Shown here in pieces: positions 58,191-64,000 of a DNA stretch of 64,000 bases (its first letter is position 1; every line of letters starts with the position of its first letter). Below the pieces are notes generated by a model. That model worked only from the letters and a program-made list of their open reading frames with translations, had not been told where the DNA came from and did no database searches. Source of the stretch: Nitrosomonas sp. Is35 (GTDB lineage: Bacteria; Pseudomonadota; Gammaproteobacteria; Burkholderiales; Nitrosomonadaceae); assembly GCF_033063295.1 (NCBI RefSeq), contig NZ_JAWJZH010000001.1, forward strand, positions 1,798,001 through 1,862,000, read 5' to 3'. The position numbers were made by a program, and so were the translations under genes.

Positions 58191-59909
58191 ATGATGAAAT
58201 TATTCAGACTTACCCTGGCAACCACCGCGTTAATCAATTTAGGTGTTCTATCCAGCGCCTATGCACTCGATTTATATGTCGATACAAAAACCAAGCAAAT
58301 TTTTGCGGAACCCGGTCCCGGCCGTGTTCATATGGGCACCTATGAAAAATCAGAGAAATCGGCCAAAACAAAAGCCCCCCAAAGCGTATTGGCAGCGCCT
58401 GCACAAACTCCAACCCATGAGGACCGGACAGCGGAAACGGAGAATAAACCTGCAGGAGACCGCTTGGTAAGATTGCGGGAAAAGGCTGAGAAAGAGCAAC
58501 TTAAGAATCAAGTCTCGGTACTCGAAGAACGCGTCAAGGAAGTTGAAAAAATACACGGGAATTTTGATGACCGCGGCTTACATTGGTCAACCAAGGATGG
58601 CAATTTCTCGGTATCGATGAATGGACGGATTCAACCAGCCTCGCAATACAATTTTATCAATGACCCTGACCCCGCTTTCGGAGCGAGTACCGCAAACGAA
58701 TTGAATAGCGGCATGAATATCCGCCGTGCGCGTTTGGGCATTGAGGGCACTTTTTACAAAATCTGGGATTACAAGTTCGAATACGACTTCAGCCGAGGCA
58801 ATGGTACTGTCGGATCGGGAATTACTGATGCGTTCGTGCGTTTGAACCATACCGATGCGCTCTCTTACAAACTGGGTTCGTTCAAGGAGCCGTTCAGCTT
58901 GGAAGAAGCTGCCAGCAACCGCTATCTGACTTTTATCGAACGGCATATGTCCGTCAATTCGTTCGTCGATAATCCCAACACCTATAAAACCGGTATCGGC
59001 GCCAATTACGCGGTTAAGAGATTTCAAACCGGTATTGCATTCCAAACCGAGCCCATCGGCGGATGGTCTTCCGCATCGACTTCCGTCAATGCCAACGGCA
59101 ATCAGAATCGTAACAATGGCTCCGGCGACACCGGCTGGCAAGGTATTGGCCGTGTCAGCGGCAGACCTTGGATGATTGATGACACCAAGTTTTTCCATGT
59201 CGGTGTTTCTGCCGGACATACCGATGTCAACACACAATATCGCGCCGATGGCACCATGGTCGGAGAAGGCCAGATCGGTGGCGGCGGCGGTATGTCATTC
59301 TTCGCCTTTCCGGGAACCAACGTGGACCGCACCAATATCCTGAATACCGGTAATCTGAGCACCGGTGCGTTGAGTGATCCGAATCGCCGTCAAGTCACCA
59401 GTTATGATCGCTACGGAGCGGAAAGCTGGTTTGTCTACGGCCCATTCTCGGCGCAAGCTGAATATTTGCGCACCAATATCAACGGTGTCGGTTATGACAG
59501 CGAACACCTAACCGGTTATTATGGCTTTGTAAGCTATTTCCTGACCGGTGAGTCGAAGGCCTATCACGTCAGAAACGGCGCGGCAAACCGCATCAAGCCT
59601 AACCGGCCCTTCCATTGGAACGGCACCGGCTGGGGCGCATGGGAAGTCGCATTCGGCTATGATTACATTGACATGAATTCCGGTGTCATCAAAGGAGGCC
59701 GCGCCAACATGGTCAGATTCGGTTTAAATTGGTACCCGCATTCCAATGTTAAGTTTCAGGCCAATGTCATCCATATGCTGGATATCAACACGGCAGCAAC
59801 GCCAACCACGAATACCAATGGTTACTCAGGCGGCGCCGGAGCACGTACGCATGGATGGAATAATGGTGATCTGAGCGCATTCCTGACACAGTGGACGATT
59901 GATTTCTAA
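58191..59909 (+). CDS. OprP/OprO-type phosphate-selective porin
   Basis: The 572-residue outer-membrane protein has a signal peptide (ATTALINLGVLSSAYAL), a charged coiled-coil stretch (about residues 85-120, periplasmic, possibly trimerising), and an OprP/OprO-like beta barrel (FSVSMNGRIQPASQYNFIND, IRRARLGIEGTFYKIWDYKF, FKEPFSLEEAASNRY). The barrel ends in Phe (WTIDF), as outer-membrane proteins do. The Pho boxes upstream and pstS downstream support phosphate or polyphosphate as substrate. It is divergent from amoC. Confidence 0.88.
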   Translation: MMKLFRLTLATTALINLGVLSSAYALDLYVDTKTKQIFAEPGPGRVHMGTYEKSEKSAKTKAPQSVLAAPAQTPTHEDRTAETENKPAGDRLVRLREKAEKEQLKNQVSVLEERVKEVEKIHGNFDDRGLHWSTKDGNFSVSMNGRIQPASQYNFINDPDPAFGASTANELNSGMNIRRARLGIEGTFYKIWDYKFEYDFSRGNGTVGSGITDAFVRLNHTDALSYKLGSFKEPFSLEEAASNRYLTFIERHMSVNSFVDNPNTYKTGIGANYAVKRFQTGIAFQTEPIGGWSSASTSVNANGNQNRNNGSGDTGWQGIGRVSGRPWMIDDTKFFHVGVSAGHTDVNTQYRADGTMVGEGQIGGGGGMSFFAFPGTNVDRTNILNTGNLSTGALSDPNRRQVTSYDRYGAESWFVYGPFSAQAEYLRTNINGVGYDSEHLTGYYGFVSYFLTGESKAYHVRNGAANRIKPNRPFHWNGTGWGAWEVAFGYDYIDMNSGVIKGGRANMVRFGLNWYPHSNVKFQANVIHMLDINTAATPTTNTNGYSGGAGARTHGWNNGDLSAFLTQWTIDF

Positions 59910-59934
59910 AAATCCGCCACTGAGAAGTTGAGCA

Positions 59935-59975
59935 AAAATCGAGTGTTCAGTGTGATTTTCTGAATGCTCGATTTT
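59935..59975 (+). terminator. terminator after the porin gene
   Basis: A 16-base stem with two G-U/A-C irregularities (AAAATCGAGTGTTCAG at 59935-59950 with CTGAATGCTCGATTTT at 59960-59975) follows the porin stop by 25 bases and ends in four T. It separates porin and pstS transcripts, at least partly. Confidence 0.7.
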
Positions 59976-60107
59976 AAAAAGCCTGCAATCCATCAATGCT
60001 TAAGCTTTTACCAGCATGACATGATTGGAAAACATGCGTTAACATTTTCGTGCGCGGCATTTTGAATGCCGTCATTTACGCCGCATCATCTCAAACAGGA
60101 GAATGAA

Positions 60108-61127
60108 ATGTCGCAACCTTATCACTTCAAGCAACTCGCTGTCGCAATCTCATTGGCAATACTGACTGGCTCTGCCACTGTCGCCAATGCACAAACAGTC
60201 ATTAAAATAGACGGCTCCAGCACCGTTTATCCGATCACCCAAGCCGTAGCAGACAATTTTCAAGCCGCAAAAAAGAACGCGATTAACGTGACGGTCGGTA
60301 TTTCCGGCAGCGGTGGCGGCTTCAAGAAATTTTGCCGTGGTGAGATTGATATCGTGAATGCTTCCCGCCCGATTCTGAATAGTGAAATGAAAGATTGTAA
60401 AAGCGCCCGCGTGCAATATGTCGAAATACCCGTGGCGTTTGACGCTCTGACGGTGGCGATAAACCCGGAAAACTCCTGGAGCACGTCAATGACCATCGCA
60501 CAGTTGAAGAAAATCTGGGAACCGGCGGCGCAAGGTAAAATCACTCAGTGGAATCAAATCAACCCGGCATGGCCGGATGAAGCGATGAAATTATCCGGCG
60601 CTGACGAGGATTCCGGCACCTATGATTACTTCACCGAGGCCATTGTCGGCAAAGCCAAATCCAGCCGTCATGATTTCACCGAATCCGATAATGACAATGT
60701 GCTGGTAAATCATGTGGCGGGTAACAAAAACAGCTTAGCGTTTTTTGGCTTCGCCTATTACATCGAAAATCAGGACAAAGTAACCGCCGTTGCGATCGAC
60801 AGTGGCAAAGGCGCGATTCTCCCTTCTGTCGAAACCGTGGAAAATGGCAGCTATCAACCGCTATCCCGCCCGGTTTTTATTTATGTCAATATCAAAGCGG
60901 CTGAAAAACCCGAGGTCAAGGCATTTGTAGAGTTTTATATGAAGAATGCGCTTCTACTGGTCAAAGAAGTTAAGTTCTTCCCTCTTCCACCCAGAGCTTA
61001 TGCCACCATGCTGGAACACTTCAACAATAAACGGGTGGGTTCGGTATTTAGCGGTAAACCGGCAATCGGCCTTACGATTGACGAGCTGATCAGGCGTGAA
61101 GACCGGCTGCAATATGAGAATTTCTAA
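60108..61127 (+). CDS. pstS: phosphate-binding protein PstS
   Basis: The 339-residue periplasmic protein binds phosphate for the PstSCAB transporter. It has a signal peptide (ISLAILTGSATVANAQ) and the phosphate-site loops DGSSTVYPITQ and GISGSGGGFKKFCRGEIDIV. ATG 60108 is preceded by CAGGAG; the open frame 14 codons longer is not needed. No pstC, pstA or pstB follows, so the rest of the transporter is encoded elsewhere. It follows the phosphate porin. Confidence 0.9.
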   Translation: MSQPYHFKQLAVAISLAILTGSATVANAQTVIKIDGSSTVYPITQAVADNFQAAKKNAINVTVGISGSGGGFKKFCRGEIDIVNASRPILNSEMKDCKSARVQYVEIPVAFDALTVAINPENSWSTSMTIAQLKKIWEPAAQGKITQWNQINPAWPDEAMKLSGADEDSGTYDYFTEAIVGKAKSSRHDFTESDNDNVLVNHVAGNKNSLAFFGFAYYIENQDKVTAVAIDSGKGAILPSVETVENGSYQPLSRPVFIYVNIKAAEKPEVKAFVEFYMKNALLLVKEVKFFPLPPRAYATMLEHFNNKRVGSVFSGKPAIGLTIDELIRREDRLQYENF

Positions 61128-61162
61128 AAAATATCGTTTGCAACAATAATACGTCCTTCACA

Positions 61163-61220
61163 CAACAGTTCCGGGCAGAGATCTTACGGAGACACTCGCC
61201 CGGACTGTTGCTTCCTTTTT
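61163..61220 (+). terminator. terminator after pstS
   Basis: CAACAGTTCCGGGC pairs with GCCCGGACTGTTG (one bulge) around a loop of about 20 bases that itself has a small stem, followed by CTTCCTTTTT. This is a clear intrinsic terminator and shows that the following ABC permease gene is a separate unit. Confidence 0.8.
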
Positions 61221-61406
61221 CATGCGCAGATTTTCCATCATCACGCGACCTCAACCGTTATCAATGTTAGACTGTATCCTGCCTTAATACATTGATCGGT
61301 TTACCGGTATTGATAAATTTTCAAAAAATCCCAGCATTCATTTATGATATGAATGATTATGTGTAATTAAACCGGCCTCATCGCCGCAGAGCCATCCATC
61401 CTGACC

Positions 61407-62915
61407 ATGTCTTTTAGCCCGATTATTTTGTGGACCGATGCGCTGATCTATTTGTTTGTCGCCATTGTATTCTTTATCGTTTGGTATATCCGCCGCCATG
61501 AACATCTGCTGGCGCAATGGAAGCGCGTGGGACATAGCGCCAGCGGCATGTCAGCGCTCACCGTGCTGATTTTTTTCCTGGCGATCGGTTTACTGGACAC
61601 GGTGCATTTCCGCCCCGCGCTGGATCACAAGAACAACCAGGGCGAGACGATTTATAGCGTGGAAGTGCTGAGTTTGCTGGATGTACTGGTGGCCCCGTTA
61701 CGCACGCAAGTCGAGAAAACCTACTCCGCACCGCTGGCAGCGCATTTGTACGCCAAAGAAACCATCGAGCAGGATGGCAAGCAAGTGCGGACTTTTGCCC
61801 GGCTCCAGTTTGGCGGCGCGCATTTGCAAGATCCTGACAAGGAACACAGCGCCGACATCACGCAACTTGCGTTAAAAGGCTTGGCCTGCGGTTTGCTGAT
61901 CTGGAGCGTACTGTCCGTTGGCTTAATCGCCCGGCTGTCCCATCGCAGCCGGCAGAATTTTGCGCCATACCTGCTGGCCATCTGGCGCCGCAACACCGAA
62001 ATTCCCTGGCGCGCTATCTTGATCACCCTACTCATTCTGTTGCTCATCATCGGCTGCATCACTGCATTGGCCGGGCATTATCATGTGCTGGGCACCGACA
62101 AGGTCGGGCAGGATATTTTATATCAATCGCTCAAAAGCATACGCGTCGCGCTGGTGATCGGCACGCTAACCACGCTCATTATGCTGCCGTTCGCATTATT
62201 GCTGGGCATTATGGCCGGTTATTTCCGCGGCTGGGTCGATGATGTCATTCAGTATATTTACACGACGCTGAACTCCATCCCCAGCGTTTTACTGATCGCC
62301 GCCGCGGTATTGATGATGCAGGTGTATATCGAAACCCACCCGGAATTATTCGACACCATTGCATCGCGCGCCGATCTGCGGCTGCTGTTTCTCTGCATGA
62401 TCCTGGGTATCACCAGCTGGACCGGATTGTGCCGGTTGTTGCGCGGTGAAACGCTGAAATTGCGTGAACTGGAATACATCCAGGCGGCGCATGCATTCGG
62501 CGTTTCGCATTGGCGCGTCATCAGCCGCCACATTTTGCCGAACGTGATGCATATCGTGCTAATCGCCACGGTAATGGATTTCAGCGGATTGGTGCTGGCC
62601 GAAGCGGTGTTGTCGTATGTCGGTGTCGGTGTCGATCCGTCGATGATCAGTTTCGGCACCATGATCAACGCAGCGCGGCTGGAAATGGCGCGTGAACCGA
62701 TGGTGTGGTGGGCCTTGCTGGCGGCGTTCAGTTTCATGTTTACTTTGGTATTAAGCGCCAATTTGTTTGCCGATGCGGTCCAGAATGCATTGGATCCACG
62801 CATCCGGACATTACGGCAACGCACGGTACTCTCGCGTTTTGGCAAAAAAGAAAAAAGTGTAAAAGACAACGCGCCCGAAGCAACCGCAGCGGCAAAATCT
62901 TCTTCTCATCCATGA
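61407..62915 (+). CDS. peptide-type ABC transporter permease with N-terminal extension
   Basis: The 502-residue protein has a DppC/OppC/YejE-type permease domain in its last 300 residues, with the ATPase-contact EAA-like loop around ELEYIQAAHAFGVSHWRVIS and the HILPNVMHIVLIATV segment. The first 200 residues are an unusual extension with three hydrophobic segments and a soluble part, longer than the usual 300-350-residue family members. The usual partner permease (DppB/YejB type) is not upstream, where pstS lies. The stop overlaps the ATPase start (ATGA). Confidence 0.85.
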   Translation: MSFSPIILWTDALIYLFVAIVFFIVWYIRRHEHLLAQWKRVGHSASGMSALTVLIFFLAIGLLDTVHFRPALDHKNNQGETIYSVEVLSLLDVLVAPLRTQVEKTYSAPLAAHLYAKETIEQDGKQVRTFARLQFGGAHLQDPDKEHSADITQLALKGLACGLLIWSVLSVGLIARLSHRSRQNFAPYLLAIWRRNTEIPWRAILITLLILLLIIGCITALAGHYHVLGTDKVGQDILYQSLKSIRVALVIGTLTTLIMLPFALLLGIMAGYFRGWVDDVIQYIYTTLNSIPSVLLIAAAVLMMQVYIETHPELFDTIASRADLRLLFLCMILGITSWTGLCRLLRGETLKLRELEYIQAAHAFGVSHWRVISRHILPNVMHIVLIATVMDFSGLVLAEAVLSYVGVGVDPSMISFGTMINAARLEMAREPMVWWALLAAFSFMFTLVLSANLFADAVQNALDPRIRTLRQRTVLSRFGKKEKSVKDNAPEATAAAKSSSHP

Positions 62916-64000
62916 ATACCTTGCTGGCAATAGAAAATCTCGAAACTGTGCTGCACACCGGCGATGCGCCGGTACGCGCCGTCGATGGCTTAACCCTGAC
63001 CATCTCACCCGGGGAAACATTTGCGCTATTGGGTGAATCCGGTTGCGGCAAATCGATGACGGCGCTGTCGATCATGCGCTTGCTGCCGGATGTCGGTGAA
63101 ATCGTTGGCGGAAAAATCAGCATCGGCGGCACGGATTTGCTGCAATTGCCCGAAACCGGCATGCGTAAAATCCGCGGCAAGCGCATCAGCATGATTTTTC
63201 AGGAACCGATGCTCAGTCTGAATCCGGTTTTGACCATCGCCGAACAGATCGAAGAAGTGCTGCTGCAGCATTTGAATCTATCGCAGCAGGCCATGCAAGC
63301 GCGCATCCGGGAATTGCTGGAACAAGTCGGCATACCCGATGCGGAACGCCGCATGCACGAGTATCCTTTTCAGTTTTCCGGCGGCATGAAGCAACGCGTC
63401 ATGATCGCGATGGCGCTCGCCGGTGAACCGGAACTGCTCATTGCCGATGAGCCGACCACCGCGCTGGATGTCACGATACAAGCACAAGTGCTGGATCTGA
63501 TGCGGCACATTCAACAGCAGAAAGGCATGGCCATTTTACTGATTACGCACGATCTAGGCGTGGTGGCGGAAATGGCGCAACGCGTCGCGGTGATGTACGC
63601 CGGTGAAATTGTCGAGCTGGCAACCCGGCACGATTTTTTTCATCACCCGCGCCACCCCTATTCGCAGCAATTATTCGCCGCATTGCCCGGAAAACAGAAA
63701 CGCAATCAGGCATTAACCGTCATTCAAGGCAATGTGCCGTCACTGGCGCAGCAATTTACCGGGTGCCGGTTTGTCGACCGCTGCAACCAGGCACTGGCGC
63801 AGTGCCGCGATACCGTTCCGCAATGGCACACGATTTCCGGTCAACATCAGGTCCGCTGCCATTTATACCGCAACAACGCCGATCAAGTGGCCGCCGTTGC
63901 CAACACAGCATCACAGGAAACCGCGCATGAAATGCCATCGACTCCGCTGGCAACAGACGAAGTGCTGTTGCAGGTCACTGACTTGAAAGTGCATTTCCCG
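62912..64000 (+). CDS. ABC transporter ATPase, double-domain type, 3' end cut by window
   Basis: The 363 visible residues hold one complete ABC ATPase domain of the oligopeptide type: Walker A GESGCGKS (41-48), signature FSGGMKQRVMIAMALAG, Walker B LLIADEPTTALD, and a C-terminal cysteine-containing peptide-family region (FTGCRFVDRC). The last residues (EVLLQVTDLKVHFP) begin a second ATPase domain, so it is probably a fused YejF/GsiA-like subunit. It continues past the window. Substrate is probably peptides or a similar compound; this is not certain. Confidence 0.88.
   Translation, partial: MNTLLAIENLETVLHTGDAPVRAVDGLTLTISPGETFALLGESGCGKSMTALSIMRLLPDVGEIVGGKISIGGTDLLQLPETGMRKIRGKRISMIFQEPMLSLNPVLTIAEQIEEVLLQHLNLSQQAMQARIRELLEQVGIPDAERRMHEYPFQFSGGMKQRVMIAMALAGEPELLIADEPTTALDVTIQAQVLDLMRHIQQQKGMAILLITHDLGVVAEMAQRVAVMYAGEIVELATRHDFFHHPRHPYSQQLFAALPGKQKRNQALTVIQGNVPSLAQQFTGCRFVDRCNQALAQCRDTVPQWHTISGQHQVRCHLYRNNADQVAAVANTASQETAHEMPSTPLATDEVLLQVTDLKVHFP

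Noticed and set aside
58587..59237. Long open frame (216 codons) antisense to the porin gene
   Set aside because: It lies wholly inside the OprP-like gene in another frame, has no ribosome binding site or known domain, and is explained by codon bias of the real gene.
62258..62869. Open frame of 203 codons antisense to the ABC permease
   Set aside because: Shadow of the permease gene; composition is not protein-like and no motif is seen.

Overview
The window reads as a chromosomal segment of a betaproteobacterial ammonia oxidiser, most likely a Nitrosomonas. The main reasons are a stand-alone ammonia monooxygenase subunit C gene (amoC), several PEP-CTERM envelope proteins, a complete betaproteobacterial flgA-flgL locus, the dusB-fis-purH-purD order, and an inorganic-carbon uptake operon suited to a chemolithoautotroph. 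Assignment to genus is inference from gene content; no rRNA or tRNA gene was recognised.

Layout. 1-4.1 kb: the tail of a NarL/LuxR-type regulator, an IS5-family element with a programmed-frameshift transposase, class I fructose-bisphosphate aldolase, and two secreted repeat proteins (Sel1, ankyrin). 4.2-9.7 kb: ubiH, then dusB-fis-purH-purD, tightly packed. 9.7-21.2 kb: flgBCDEFGHIJKL on the minus strand with flgA divergent. 21.3-25.9 kb: an acyl carrier protein, an Mth938-like protein, a small secreted protein, a PBP7-type endopeptidase, an M32 carboxypeptidase and HemJ. 26-29.7 kb: three PEP-CTERM protein genes and a LuxR-type regulator; two of the PEP-CTERM genes share a double-hairpin 3' region. 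30-34.6 kb: a small membrane protein gene separated from an NhaC-type antiporter gene by an IS1595-family insertion, then msrB, an RlmD/TrmA-family methyltransferase and a small membrane protein.

35.2-47.8 kb is the most notable part: a NuoM-like subunit, DabA (DUF2309), a NuoL-like subunit, two more NuoM-like subunits and a short relative of the carboxysomal carbonic anhydrase CsoSCA, all on the plus strand with gaps of 1-46 bases. A small acidic protein and a SulP-family transporter without a STAS domain follow. I read this as an extended vectorial CO2-hydration/bicarbonate-accumulation system, formally similar to cyanobacterial NDH-1 CO2-uptake complexes. It is larger than the two-subunit DAB described in sulfur oxidisers and has its own second putative carbonic anhydrase.

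47.8-56.9 kb is housekeeping on the minus strand (nudB, aspS, an FmdB-type zinc ribbon protein, hslVU, dapF-DUF484-xerC, a GNAT protein, a PGPGW membrane protein) with one PEP-CTERM gene on the plus strand. 57-61.2 kb pairs the solitary amoC with a divergent OprP-like phosphate porin and pstS. Two Pho-box-like sequences precede the porin, the nearer one correctly spaced from a -10 element, so the porin is probably PhoB-controlled. The window ends in a peptide-type ABC permease and a partial double-ATPase subunit.
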